In this document: positions 1 to 9,302 of the stretch, one piece after another
Numbering within the stretch: position 1 is the first letter of the stretch
Layout: every line of letters begins with the position of its first letter
Assembly: GCA_963833505.1 (NCBI GenBank)
Contig: CAWHYG010000005.1
Coordinates: 372,001 to 436,000 of the forward strand
Origin: CAWHYG01 sp963833505
GTDB lineage: Bacteria; Eisenbacteria; RBG-16-71-46; CAIMUX01
DNA length: 64,000 bases
Reading direction: 5' to 3'
The notes under the pieces: generated by a model
Told to the model about the DNA's origin: nothing
The model's database searches: none
What the model saw: only the letters and a program-made list of their open reading frames with translations
Position numbers and translations under genes: made by a program

Positions 1-454
1 CGGCCGCCCCGTGAAACGCCCGGAAGCCCTCCACGAACGCTCGGTGTCCGTTGACCTCGGTGGCGAATCGATGGAGCTCGCGCAGCCGGTCGGCGGCGTC
101 GTGGCTGATCACGTGCTCCCACCGGCACGCTTCGGCCGCGGCTCGTTCCGGAGAGAAATCCAGGATGTCGGTCAGAAAGGAGAGGACGACGCGGTAGCGT
201 CCGCGGACGTCCTGAGCCACGCGTCGGCCAAATGGCGTGAGCGTCGGGAAGTGGGCCTGATCGAACCGGACCAGGCCTTTCTGAGCGAGCTGGGCCAGTG
301 CGACGGAGACCGATCCCTTCGTCACGCCGACTCGCGTCGCGATGTCGACGACGCGGGCATAGCCGCGCTCTTCGCGCAGCTCGAGGATCGCTCGGAGGTA
401 GTGCTCCGTGCTGACCGCCAGATCGTGTCGCTGCCGCAGGGGCCGGGATGTCAT
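1..454 (-). CDS. DtxR/MntR-family metal-dependent transcriptional repressor (3' end cut by window edge)
   Basis: Cytoplasmic metal-sensing repressor of iron or manganese homeostasis genes. The first ~65 residues form a winged helix-turn-helix (STEHYLRAILELREERG, then a VGVTKGSVS recognition helix). Residues ~95-120 carry the dimerisation/metal motif CRWEHVIS, the C-x-x-E-H arrangement of DtxR/IdeR metal ligands. The ATG at 454 follows an ideal AGGAGG Shine-Dalgarno seven bases upstream. The reading frame is open to the left window edge after about 151 residues, so the C-terminal part is not visible. A promoter and an inverted repeat overlapping its -10 box lie just upstream, which suggests autoregulation. 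Family assignment is firm; the metal (Fe or Mn) cannot be told from this fragment. Confidence 0.88.
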   Translation of the reverse strand, partial: MTSRPLRQRHDLAVSTEHYLRAILELREERGYARVVDIATRVGVTKGSVSVALAQLAQKGLVRFDQAHFPTLTPFGRRVAQDVRGRYRVVLSFLTDILDFSPERAAAEACRWEHVISHDAADRLRELHRFATEVNGHRAFVEGFRAFHGAA

Positions 455-484
455 GGCAACCTCCTGTTCGCCGTCTTGAATTGG

Positions 485-527
485 GGTTTGAGATAACAAA
501 CCTAACCCGGATAGAGATGCAAGTCAA
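485..527 (-). promoter_or_regulatory. Putative promoter with overlapping operator for the DtxR-family gene
   Basis: Read on the minus strand, TTGACT (522-527) is followed after exactly 17 bases by TAGGTT (499-504), a plausible sigma-70-type -35/-10 pair. A perfect 6-bp inverted repeat GGTTTG-N6-CAAACC (485-502) overlaps the -10 and probable start site. This position suits a repressor operator, and autoregulation by the DtxR-like product is the obvious guess. The repeat is seen; its role is inferred. Confidence 0.5.
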
Positions 528-733
528 ACAAGAACCCTGCAGGCTCCGTTCCGGCTCGAATCGAAGGTGGTCGATCGGGTCGTCCAAGGTCGTAACTATT
601 TGAAATATATGATTGTTATCCTGGATAGGCCACTTCGAACGGCCACGACAGCAGGGCGCGGGGCCTTGTTTGAACCGAGGCCAGAACTTCGTCAACCGGA
701 CCGGGGCTCGGGCATGGGGCGTCCCCCATGATG

Positions 734-1195
734 TCACTCCCGCCCGAACGACGCTTCCACCGCGATCTTCTCCTGCCCGTTCGGCGTGATGTTGAACATC
801 TCGAGGCGCAGCGCGCGCGCCTCGACCGGATGAAGGACGATGCGCCATCCCCAGTCAGGGCCAGGACGCACGGCGTAAGACCCGGTGAGTGAGAGCGCAC
901 CACCGTCCCGCCGCTCGCCACGGCAGGCCAAGACCATCTCCCCCATGTGCCAGGTGTCGATCCAGTGGGCGCTCAGCACGCCGGTCTTCGTCACGCAGCC
1001 GAGGAGCAACGAGCCCTCCTGCGGCGCGCCCTGGTAGCTCCAGGCGTAATCCAGGCGCAGGAAGCGCCCCCCCAGTACCGGTGAGACCTTCGCCGTGGCG
1101 GCGGAATCCTCCGGCCGGTTGGTCGTCGGATCGTACAGGCGGTTGCTGCCTCGCCAGCTCCCTGCGCAGGCGGCGAGCTCGCTCAGTTGGGACAT
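734..1195 (-). CDS. DUF1579-like small conserved protein
   Basis: A 153-residue cytoplasmic protein with no signal peptide or membrane segment. It resembles DUF1579-type proteins: an N-terminal LAACAGSWRG stretch, a central GGRFLRLDYAW segment (compare the family's GGRFL), and alternating beta-strand pattern throughout, consistent with a calycin-like beta-barrel. The reaction, if any, is unknown. The ATG at 1195 is supported by GGAGGAG nine bases upstream. It lies upstream of and in the same direction as the DtxR-type gene, but 279 bases with a separate promoter lie between them, so co-transcription is doubtful. Family assignment is moderate. Confidence 0.7.
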   Translation of the reverse strand: MSQLSELAACAGSWRGSNRLYDPTTNRPEDSAATAKVSPVLGGRFLRLDYAWSYQGAPQEGSLLLGCVTKTGVLSAHWIDTWHMGEMVLACRGERRDGGALSLTGSYAVRPGPDWGWRIVLHPVEARALRLEMFNITPNGQEKIAVEASFGRE

Positions 1196-1348
1196 GTTGG
1201 CTCCTCCGGTATATGCTGCGCGACTCGAGGCCGATCAGACCGGGATACCATCTCGCGGCTCAGCCTTCACGACGCCGGAAGCGGCATCGGGGCGCCGCCG
1301 TCGCCGGCCGCGCCCCGATGCTTCCCTTTCACAGTCGTTCGATCAGGT

Positions 1349-3000
1349 TCACCTGCTCAGAACCATCTTCCTTGTCTGGCTGAAGCCGTTGACCTCGAGC
1401 CGCGCGTAGTACACCCCGGAGACGGCCTGATGCCCGTGCGCATCCCGGCCGTCCCAGACCGCCGTATGCTCCCCCGGCCCGAGCTGGTCCTCGACGAGGT
1501 TTTTGACCACGCGGCCGCCGACGTCAAAGACGCGCAGCGCGACCCGCGCCCCCGATCCCGGAAGGACGAAGTGCAACGACGTCTCCGAGCGGAACGGATT
1601 CGGAACGTTGTCCTGGAGGGCAAAGCCGGACCTGGATCCGGTTGGCGCGGTGCCCTCGGCTCCAGGCGATGGAATCGGATCAACTCCCGAAGTCGGCGAC
1701 GTCCACTCCAGCGTCCAGGTGTCGTTGAAAAGATAGGCGGACTCGGCGCCGGCGAAGATCACGAGCTGGTCACGGGCGGCATCATAGACTCCGGTGGCGC
1801 CGTAGCGCGCCGGCGGGAGATCTCCCGACGGCGCCAGCTCGCTCCAGGCGGGCTCGCCGGCGAGAGCCAGCGACCAGGAATCGTTGTGGTAGGGATAGGA
1901 CCCGTCGTTGCCGCCGAAGATCACCATGCGATCGCGGATCGGATCGTAGATCGCCGGCGCGGAGGTCCGTCCGATCGGCAGCAGCCCCGACGGCGCGAGC
2001 TGATTCCAGGACAGCCCCCCGGAGAATGAGAGCGCCCAGGTATCGTTGAGGTACTGGATGGCGGCATCCACGCCGCCGAAGATCAGCATCCGATCGCGAA
2101 CGGGGTCATAGATCGCGGCCTCGAGGTACCGTGCAACGGGTGCCGTTCCCGCTGGCGCAAGCTGGCTCCAGGACGGCGCACCGGCGAAGGAAAGCGCCCA
2201 GACGTCGCCAAGATATCCATGGGAACCGTCCAGTCCTCCGAAGATCACCATGCGGTCGCGGATGGGGTCATAGATCGCGTTGCCGTACGCCCGCGTTGAC
2301 GGCGGATTCCCGGACGGCGAGAGCTGCGTCCAGGCCGGCGGGTCGGCGAGCGAGAGTGCCCAGGCATCGTTGTAGAACGACCCCGGGGTTGCCGACTCGC
2401 CCGGGGGGCCGGCAGGATTCCGGCCGGCGCAAGCTGACTCCAGGCCGGGATGCCCTCGAGCGACAGCGTCCACGTGTCGTTGTACCGATTGCCGTGAGCA
2501 TCCGTCCCCCCGAAGACGATCATGCGGTTCTTCAACGGGTCGTAGACGGCGGTGTGGCCGGTCCGTGCTCCGGGCGTCGACCCTGAAGGAGTCGCCTGGC
2601 TCCAATCTCCGTCCTCCGGGTTGGGTCCGCCGAGCGGTCGATTGAGGATTCCGGGGGTCTCGTCGGGCGAGGATGCGGGCGGGTGCCCGTCCTGGGCCAT
2701 CCTCAACATGAAATCCCGCTTCCATCCTTGCAGCCCGGGGGCGGCGGCGGCCGACCGCAGCCGGTTGGAGAGGTTCGAGCTGATCGGCAGACTGCCGGCT
2801 GAGCTCGATTCGCCGGCGGCCGGACCGAACCACGCGAACGCCAGACAGGCGATCATCGCGATGCACGCAGCAAACAGAAACCGGCGGTGGGGCTTCTCGG
2901 ACGGTCGTCCGTAACCGGCGGCAAGACCCGTTACAGGCTCGCCCTGACCGGGATCCTGCTCGCGGCGTCGCCATCCTGCTCCCGTTCTATCCAACATCAT
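1349..3000 (-). pseudogene. Secreted kelch-like beta-propeller protein with FlgD-like C-terminus, internally deleted and frameshifted
   Basis: The start is ATG at 3000 (second ATG 2997) behind AAAGGAGG. An N-terminal hydrophobic segment (FAACIAMIACLAFAWFG) is followed by about six repeats of ~55 residues with the pattern YDP..RDRM.IFGG....NDTW.LS......W..L.P.G, a galactose-oxidase/kelch type propeller. The C-terminus is a FlgD-like Ig module (PNPF...VFDVGGRVV...WDGRDAHG...GVYYARLEV). Near 2405 the frame changes: the first part reads to ...AGILPA, then continues one frame over at ...GSFYNDAWALSL. The normal YDP...IFGG half of one repeat (~25 residues) is missing at that point, so a deletion plus frameshift between repeats is likely, by recombination or by assembly collapse. 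Probably a cell-surface or secreted protein when intact. Confidence 0.75.
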
Positions 3001-3415
3001 GAAACGCCTCCTTTGGCCCTGATTGACCATTGCCTTTGGTAGCTCCCGCGTCGTTTCCGACTTGTGAACGTGGGCACATGCTTCCGACTGGCCTATCGTT
3101 TGCCGGGTCAGTCCCATGGGATCGGAGGGGGCCTGCCCCCCGGGCTTCGCGAACGACTCGCGAACCAGCCTCGCCGGCCCACGTTTCCACGTCTTCAAGC
3201 GCAAGACGGCCATGCCACCCTTACTCGTTTCGGACGCGCCCCGACCGCGGACGGCGCCGCTCCGACCCAGGGACTCCGCCCTCCGTCGAATCGCGCTGGA
3301 CAGGTCCAGGATGTCGCGTACACCATGAACCAGCGCGATCGTCCTCTTTCATGCCCAAGGGATCCCAAAGCGCGCGTTCCTTCTGATTTTTCCCGGTCCT
3401 CGTGAGGAGAGCTTC
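3001..3415. other. Divergent intergenic region, no gene seen
   Basis: 415 bases separate the minus-strand kelch gene from the plus-strand sigma factor. Short open frames on both strands lack ribosome sites and recognisable products. The region must hold the promoters of both genes, but I cannot point to convincing -35/-10 pairs. Confidence 0.4.
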
Positions 3416-3964
3416 GTGTCCGAAGACATCGAACATGACGTCACGAGAATGCTGGCGGATCTCGATCGCGGGGATCCGGACGCAGAGAGGGCGCTGGTCG
3501 ATCGGATCTACCAGGAGCTGAGACGGTCGGCCGGAGCGATGATGAAGCGCGAACGACAGGGCCACACGCTGCAGCCGACCGCGGTCGTCCATGAAGCCTG
3601 GCTTCGGCCCCACTTGACCGATGCTGCCAACCGTCGCCAGCTCTTCGCCGCCGCTCACAATGCCATGCGGCGGGTTCTGATCGACCACGCGCGGGCGCGG
3701 GGAGCCCGCAAGAGAACGCCGGGCCCGCCGGAGGATCCGCCGGTCCAGCAGGCTTTTGAGCCCTGGCATCTCGACCTCGCGGAAGCCCTCGAGGAGTTGG
3801 GCGAGATCGACCCTCGGCAACGCTCGATCGTTGAATACCGCTTCTTTCTCGGCTTGACGGTCGAGGAGGTGGCCGATCAGCTCGGTTTGTCCAAGTCCCA
3901 GATCGAAAAGGACTGGCGCTCGGCCCGGGCGTTGCTGTTCCGTCGGCTGAATCCCGAACCGTGA
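3416..3964 (+). CDS. ECF-type RNA polymerase sigma factor (Sig-70_X6 style)
   Basis: A 182-residue sigma factor of the ECF group common in Planctomycetes, Acidobacteria and related phyla. Region 2 spans roughly residues 10-90 (ALVDRIYQELRRSAGAMMKRERQGHTLQPTAVVHEAWLR). Region 4 follows a variable linker and ends in a helix-turn-helix (LTVEEVADQLGLSKSQIEKDWRSARALLFRRL, ~145-178). The start is GTG at 3416, after GAGGAG. Its TGA overlaps the GTG start of the following kinase (GTGA), so the two are translationally coupled. In these phyla ECF factors of this type are often paired with Ser/Thr kinases rather than anti-sigma factors, so the kinase probably controls or is controlled with it. No separate anti-sigma gene is present. 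Confidence 0.92.
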   Translation: MSEDIEHDVTRMLADLDRGDPDAERALVDRIYQELRRSAGAMMKRERQGHTLQPTAVVHEAWLRPHLTDAANRRQLFAAAHNAMRRVLIDHARARGARKRTPGPPEDPPVQQAFEPWHLDLAEALEELGEIDPRQRSIVEYRFFLGLTVEEVADQLGLSKSQIEKDWRSARALLFRRLNPEP

Positions 3965-6690
3965 ACCCTGCGCTCTGGCCAAGAGCCAAGGAGATTTTCT
4001 CCGCCGCGCTGCTGCTGGCGGAGGGCGACCGGAACAGGTTCGTCGCCGCGTCCTCGGAAGGCTTGCCCGAGCTTCGCGTCCTCGTCGATCAGATGCTCCA
4101 AGATGACCGCGAGGCGGAACGGGCCGATTTCCTGGCCGATCCCCCTTCGGCGTTCCAGGAACTGATGCAAGGCCCGACCAACCCCGATGGCCCGGGCTGG
4201 CTCCTCTCGGGTGGTAGACCTCAGGGCGCCGGCCTCGCCCCCGGGGACCTGCTGGCCAACCGGTACCGAATCGAATCGCTCATTGCTCGCGGAGGGATGG
4301 GAGAGGTCTACCGGGCCACGGATCTCGAGCTGGCCGTTCCGATCGCGCTCAAGACCATTCGCCGTGAGATCTCTTCGGATCCGGCGTCGCTCGACCGATT
4401 CAAGCAGGAGGTTCTCCTCGCAAGGTCCGTCTCCCACCCGAACGTATGCAGGATCTTCGACCTCGGCCGGGATGACTCCCGGGACGTCTCGTTCCTCACC
4501 ATGGAGTTCCTTTCCGGCGGAACCCTGGCGTCGCGAATCCACGAGAGGGGAACCTTGGAGCCCGCCGAGGTCCTCGCGTTGATCGCGCCGCTGGCGGGTG
4601 CGCTCGACGCGGCCCATCGCGCCGGTGTCGTCCATCGCGATCTCAAGAGCGCGAACGTCATGCTGGTTCCGGACGAGACGGGAGAGCGGGCGGTCGTCAC
4701 CGATTTCGGATTGGCCGTGGCGGTCGGCGAAGAAGGCGGCGCGGCCTGGCGAGGGCCGGACGCGGGCCCTTCAGCCGGCCGGGCCGCAATGTCGATCGGC
4801 CTGATGGATGAAGCACGAGGCGCGGATTTCCCCTCACTTGTGGCCAACAGCCGGGCATCGGAAGATTCGGATGGCGGGACCGTCCTGGGTCGGTTTCCGG
4901 ACCTGTCATCGGTCGGGCAGGAGCCGCGGGGCGCCGGAGCGGATCCTCTCCCTCGGATCTACGGGCTCGTGGGAACGCCTGCCTACATGTCCCCTGAGCA
5001 GGTCATGGGCGGCCGCGTGGGCCCGGCCAGCGACCTCTATGCCCTGGGCGTGATGATCTACGAGATGTCGACCGGGCGTCTGCCGTTCCGGGGATCAAGC
5101 CCGCTGGAAACCGCGCGCGCGCAGATCACCAGGGAAGCCCCCGCTCCGAGCCTGTTCGCTCCCGTGGATCCGAGATGGGAGCGGGTGATCCTCCGCCTTC
5201 TCTCGAAGAACCCTTCGGAACGATATGCCTCGGCGCGCGAGGTCGTCCTCGCCCTCGAGGCCGTGCTTGACGGCGCCGAAGGCATCCCCGTCACCGTTCC
5301 GTCGAGATCCTCGCCCCGAACCCGGCTGACTCGAATGCGTCCGCTCCTGATCTCCCTTCTCGGACTCGGAGTCGCCGCGACGATCGGGACCGCTGCCCTG
5401 GCGCATCACCGGCGCGTGGAGGTGTCCTTCAGCGGTCCCGCGAAAGCGGACCGTTTCGGCACCTCGGTGGCGGATGCCGGGGACGTGAACTGGGACGGCT
5501 ATCAGGATCTCGTGGTCGGAGCCCCGGAGGCGAACCACGGCGCGGGCGCGGTCTATGTCTATCTCGGAGGCCACAGGGAACACACGGAACCCGATGTCAT
5601 CCTTGAGGGAGAGCCGAAAAGCCGATTCGGGTGGGCGGTTGCCTCGGCCGGAGACGTGAACGGAGATGGTCGCACGGACATCATCGTGGGAGCGTTCAGC
5701 TACGGCGCTGATACGGGTCGGGCCTACATCTTCTTCGGAGGGGCCTGGCTCAAGGAAAAGGGCCGGATCATCGATGCTTCGCATGCCGATGTGATCCTGA
5801 CCGGCGAAGCCAAGGGAGACCTGTTCGGCTACTCCGTGGCCACCGCGGGGGACGTCAATCGGGATGGCAGAGCCGATGTCATCGTCGGGGCCTGCGATCA
5901 CGATGCCTTCATCGGCCGCGCCTACCTGTTCTATGGGGGTTCCGCGCTTTCCGGCGCCCGGCCGGCGGGGAGCGCGGACGTGATCCTGACCGGTGAGGAG
6001 CGCGAGGATCGCTTCGGCATCTCCGTCGCCTCGGCCGGAGACGTGAATGCCGACGGCAACCCCGACCTGATCATCGGCGCATGCGGACACGATCACTTCA
6101 CCGGCCGGGCCTATGTCTTCCTCGGAGGGCAGTCCCTCCGTTCCAAGGAGGCGGCGGGCGCCGACGTGATCTTGAACGGAGAACAGCCCAACGACAACTT
6201 CGGCACGTCCGTCAGCGCGGCCGGCGACATGAACGGCGATCGATTCACCGACCTGATCGTGGGCGCCCCCGGATATGCCGACAACACCGGCCGGGCCTAT
6301 GTCTTCTACGGAGGGCGCGATCGGCGCGCCGGAAACGCCGCCGACGCCGACGTGATCCTGACCGGTGAAACCAGCAGGAATGATTTCGGATACTCGGTGG
6401 CATCGGCCGGGGATGTCGACGGGGACGGCCGTGGAGACGTCATCGTCGGAGGCTATGGGTTTCAATCCAACACGGGCCGGGCCTACGTGTTCCTGGCGCG
6501 TCCGGGCTTGAAGGACGAGAACGCCGCCGCCGCAGACCGGATCCTGACCGGTAAAGGACGGAACACGTTGTTCGGCATCTCGGTCTGCCGCGCGGGATCC
6601 GCCTATCGCGACGGCTTCCACGACGTCTTCGTGGGAGCCTGGGGGAACGACTCCGGTCCCGGGAGAGCCTACGTCCACGCCTTGAAGTAG
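3961..6690 (+). CDS. Transmembrane Ser/Thr protein kinase with extracellular seven-bladed FG-GAP propeller
   Basis: 909 residues. Kinase domain ~100-440: glycine loop GGMGEVYRA, catalytic lysine in ALKTIR (~K131), HRDLKSANV (H225), DFG (248-250) and GTPAYMSPE (338-346). A single membrane helix follows at ~461-480. The remaining ~410 residues outside the membrane are seven FG-GAP repeats (D.FG.SVASAGDVN.DG..DVIVGA......GRAYVF.GG), the number expected for an integrin-alpha-like calcium-binding propeller; the seventh lacks the acidic DG core. The cytoplasmic N-terminal 90 residues are helical. Oddity: 90 residues separate DFG from GTPAY, against about 20 in most kinases, so a ~65-residue insert rich in Gly/Ala/Ser sits in the activation loop. 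GTG start overlaps the sigma-factor stop. Probably senses an extracellular ligand and acts on the partner sigma factor. Confidence 0.92.
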   Translation: MNPALWPRAKEIFSAALLLAEGDRNRFVAASSEGLPELRVLVDQMLQDDREAERADFLADPPSAFQELMQGPTNPDGPGWLLSGGRPQGAGLAPGDLLANRYRIESLIARGGMGEVYRATDLELAVPIALKTIRREISSDPASLDRFKQEVLLARSVSHPNVCRIFDLGRDDSRDVSFLTMEFLSGGTLASRIHERGTLEPAEVLALIAPLAGALDAAHRAGVVHRDLKSANVMLVPDETGERAVVTDFGLAVAVGEEGGAAWRGPDAGPSAGRAAMSIGLMDEARGADFPSLVANSRASEDSDGGTVLGRFPDLSSVGQEPRGAGADPLPRIYGLVGTPAYMSPEQVMGGRVGPASDLYALGVMIYEMSTGRLPFRGSSPLETARAQITREAPAPSLFAPVDPRWERVILRLLSKNPSERYASAREVVLALEAVLDGAEGIPVTVPSRSSPRTRLTRMRPLLISLLGLGVAATIGTAALAHHRRVEVSFSGPAKADRFGTSVADAGDVNWDGYQDLVVGAPEANHGAGAVYVYLGGHREHTEPDVILEGEPKSRFGWAVASAGDVNGDGRTDIIVGAFSYGADTGRAYIFFGGAWLKEKGRIIDASHADVILTGEAKGDLFGYSVATAGDVNRDGRADVIVGACDHDAFIGRAYLFYGGSALSGARPAGSADVILTGEEREDRFGISVASAGDVNADGNPDLIIGACGHDHFTGRAYVFLGGQSLRSKEAAGADVILNGEQPNDNFGTSVSAAGDMNGDRFTDLIVGAPGYADNTGRAYVFYGGRDRRAGNAADADVILTGETSRNDFGYSVASAGDVDGDGRGDVIVGGYGFQSNTGRAYVFLARPGLKDENAAAADRILTGKGRNTLFGISVCRAGSAYRDGFHDVFVGAWGNDSGPGRAYVHALK

Positions 6691-6843
6691 CAGCCTCGCG
6701 CGACGGACACCGCATCCGCCCACTCGAGCGCGATCAAGGTCCCGCGGGCACGACCTCCGAGGCTCCATTCGGACTTCCTGCGGCGGACGGGCGGCGATCA
6801 GCGCCGGCCGGACCATCTTGACCGTCCCGCCCAATAACGACCT

Positions 6844-8838
6844 CTACCGCCGCACGATCTTGACCGCTCTGGTGGTTCCGCCGGCCTCGAGCCGGGCCAG
6901 ATAGACGCCGGGGCCGACGAGGTGGCCGGCGAGGTCGCGGCCGTCCCAGGGAGCGACATGGTCGCCGGCATTCTCGAACCGGTCCACCAGAAGTCGAACC
7001 GGCCGCCCAGCCACGTCGAAGACGCCGAGCCTGACCAGCCCCGCGTTCTTCACGGAATACTGGATCGCGCAACTCCCGCCCGCCGGATTGGGCGCCGGAG
7101 TCCGCAACCAGGAGGCCGAGTCGCGCCCTGCCTCACCCGGCACGCCGGCCGGGCCGCAGGGATCGAACGCTGGGATCGGATCCGTGCTGGTCCAGACGAA
7201 CTGGAAAAGGTGCCAGTCGTCGCAGTCGACGTCGCCGTCCCCATCGAAATCTCCGGCCGCGCACTCCGGTCCCACTGGACCGCCGTTGTAGCCGGTGAAA
7301 CAGGCCGAGAAGCGCGCGAAGTCCGCCATGTCCACGGTGCCGTTGCCGTCGAAGTCTCCGGCGCCGCCCTTCCCGCTCATCACGTCGATCTGGTTGAGGT
7401 TGTTGGTGACGGTGTAGCCGGCGGCGAGAAGCTGGCTCATGGAGTTGTCCAGATATTCGCGAAACGCGCTCGTGGGCAGGTCGGGATCCGCGCTGGGCGA
7501 GGGCCACGGGGGCGAATAGCCGTTGCTGATGAACCCGGGAACCAGGATGTTCTTCACTGCCCAGATGTCGAGGGCGATCGGGTCGCGGCCGGCCACCAGC
7601 TCGTCGCGCCGCGTGGCGCCGTCGTAGGTGGTGGAGGGACCGGAGTTGGGATTGGCGTTGATCCAGATGGCATCGATGATGTTGAGGTCGGCCATCTGGA
7701 TCTCGCCCATGAGCGCTCCCATGATGCCGTAATGGATGCCGGCGTGGGAATTGGTCGAGAACTGGTCCGTGACCACTCCCATGTAATGCTTGGTGCTGGC
7801 GGTGGCGCCGTAGGTCGCATGATGCGATTTCAGCACCGGGACATTGATGAACTTGAGGCGCGAGCGATCGTAGGTGTGTTTCACTGGATCCCAGACGCCG
7901 TAGCGGATGCTGATGTCCGTGCCGGCCGCGGAACGGAACTTGGCATAAGAGAGCTTCCCCTGATAGTTGGAGTTGTACGAACCGACGATGTAGCCGTCGT
8001 TCATATCGCCGGACGAATACTCGTTCACCTGCACGGTGCGAATCGAAGTCCAATCGTATTGGGAGACATTATAGCCAAGCTGCTGGAAGCCGACGACCAC
8101 CCGGTGAGGCGAGAGAGCGTGGTCCTGGGCGTTGTTCAGCGGGCGGTCGAAACCATCGGCGGAGTTGAACTGCGCGTTCTCGCAGACCACCACCTCGCCG
8201 GTGAAGCCGTCCGGGTGGTTGACGATGCAGCGGATGAGCCCGCGGAGCACATCGGTGTTGGTCCCGCCGCGCTCGTCCCACTGATAGTTGATCTTGATCA
8301 CGACCACGTCGTTGGCGGCCACGATCCCGTCCGGTCCCGCCACCGGCGACGCGGTGGACGACTTGTAGAACTTCAGCCCCCCGCGTCCCATGACTCCGAG
8401 CAGGTTGCTCAGGCCGAGAAAGTGGTCTCCGGCGGTATCCTGCGGGCAGGAGGTGACGTGGTAGAGCTGGGCCCGATAGTCCCGCGGCGGCGACAACACC
8501 GGCCCGTGATAGGCGGCGTGGGCCAGATAGATGGTCAATCCCGCGGTCAGCAACAGCCCGGTGGATGCCGCCGTCATCAGGGCCGCGCGGCGCGAACCCA
8601 GGCCCAGCCGACGGCGCAGCGCTACCACCGCGGCCACGATCGGGATGCCGAAGGCAGCGGATGCGGTTCCCATGGCGGCGCGCTGGCAGGGGTAGGAGAG
8701 CCGACTCGGCTTGGTTCCGCTGCGGAGGATCAGCCAGAGCAGCGCGAGCACGCCGCCGGCCACGGTGTGACCAAGATGTCGGCTGATCCAGGATCCGTGC
8801 GCGGCAGAAGCTCCCTCGTGATGCCGGTGGGTGTGCAT
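6844..8838 (-). CDS. Membrane-anchored DUF362-like protein with dockerin-type repeats and FlgD-like C-terminus
   Basis: 664 residues from ATG 8838, which has AGGAGG seven bases upstream (an in-frame ATG at 8946 lacks one). About three hydrophobic segments occupy residues ~15-140. A DUF362-like region follows (DVVVIKINYQWDERGG, VVVCENAQFNSADG, FINVPVLKSHHATYGAT, KHYMGV, NIIDAIWIN); related proteins are linked to iron-sulphur or redox roles, but no cysteine cluster is visible here. Residues ~530-590 hold two dockerin-like calcium loops (GDFDGNGTVDMADF, GDFDGDGDVDCDDW). The end is a FlgD-like Ig module (PNPAGG...VFDVAGRPVR...WDGRDLAGH...GVYLARLE). Probably exported and surface exposed. Substrate and partners unknown. 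Confidence 0.8.
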   Translation of the reverse strand: MHTHRHHEGASAAHGSWISRHLGHTVAGGVLALLWLILRSGTKPSRLSYPCQRAAMGTASAAFGIPIVAAVVALRRRLGLGSRRAALMTAASTGLLLTAGLTIYLAHAAYHGPVLSPPRDYRAQLYHVTSCPQDTAGDHFLGLSNLLGVMGRGGLKFYKSSTASPVAGPDGIVAANDVVVIKINYQWDERGGTNTDVLRGLIRCIVNHPDGFTGEVVVCENAQFNSADGFDRPLNNAQDHALSPHRVVVGFQQLGYNVSQYDWTSIRTVQVNEYSSGDMNDGYIVGSYNSNYQGKLSYAKFRSAAGTDISIRYGVWDPVKHTYDRSRLKFINVPVLKSHHATYGATASTKHYMGVVTDQFSTNSHAGIHYGIMGALMGEIQMADLNIIDAIWINANPNSGPSTTYDGATRRDELVAGRDPIALDIWAVKNILVPGFISNGYSPPWPSPSADPDLPTSAFREYLDNSMSQLLAAGYTVTNNLNQIDVMSGKGGAGDFDGNGTVDMADFARFSACFTGYNGGPVGPECAAGDFDGDGDVDCDDWHLFQFVWTSTDPIPAFDPCGPAGVPGEAGRDSASWLRTPAPNPAGGSCAIQYSVKNAGLVRLGVFDVAGRPVRLLVDRFENAGDHVAPWDGRDLAGHLVGPGVYLARLEAGGTTRAVKIVRR

Positions 8839-8912
8839 GCGGACGCCTCCTGAAGCCGGGGCGCCGGCGGTGGAGAATTCACAGAGAATCCAACGGACCG
8901 AGGCCACAGCGG

Positions 8913-9302
8913 TTGTGGGTGAACAGCGCACCTTATGGAATGCCACTCAATGCTATCACGCAAGGGACATTCCAGCAACCCGCGGCCGTCGCGCCGTCGC
9001 GCGCCCGTCGCGTAGACACGGTCTCACCGGGCAGGGTCGGACCTAGGCATTCTGCCCTCATCCTCTTCGGATCACGGGCCCGCGGCGACTCCGACGAGGC
9101 GAGCGACGTTGATCTCATCTTGGTCTACGACACCTCCAAGCGGTTCCTCGATCGGTTGGAAGAGCTGTACCGCCTGTGGGACCTTCCGATCGCGGTGGAC
9201 ATCCTGGCCTACACTCCGGCGGAGTTCGAAGACATGCGCCTGAATTCCGGCTTCGTGGCCGATGCCGTCGAACATGGGAGGGTGATCTTTGAGGCGGCCT
9301 GA
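8913..9302 (+). CDS. MNT-type minimal nucleotidyltransferase, N-terminus probably degraded (antitoxin remnant)
   Basis: The conserved core LILFGSRARGDSDEASDVDLILV is the GSxxxG...DxD signature of minimal nucleotidyltransferases, which act as antitoxins by AMPylating a HEPN partner. About 50 residues before the core look like non-coding sequence in translation (Arg/Pro-rich, no helix pattern), no good ribosome site fits any start, and the usual N-terminal helix is missing. The gene overlaps a truncated HEPN frame by 14 bases, the normal MNT-HEPN arrangement. It is divergent from the DUF362 gene. Most likely a decayed toxin-antitoxin pair rather than a working one. Residues 55-125 are clear; the listed start is nominal. 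Confidence 0.65.
   Translation: MWVNSAPYGMPLNAITQGTFQQPAAVAPSRARRVDTVSPGRVGPRHSALILFGSRARGDSDEASDVDLILVYDTSKRFLDRLEELYRLWDLPIAVDILAYTPAEFEDMRLNSGFVADAVEHGRVIFEAA

Noticed and set aside
5095..6834. 579-codon minus frame opposite the kinase propeller
   Set aside because: Antisense shadow produced by GC-rich codon use; the plus-strand FG-GAP repeats are unmistakable.
6922..8853. 643-codon plus frame opposite the DUF362 gene
   Set aside because: Antisense shadow; the minus strand carries the signal, dockerin and FlgD-like motifs and a good ribosome site.
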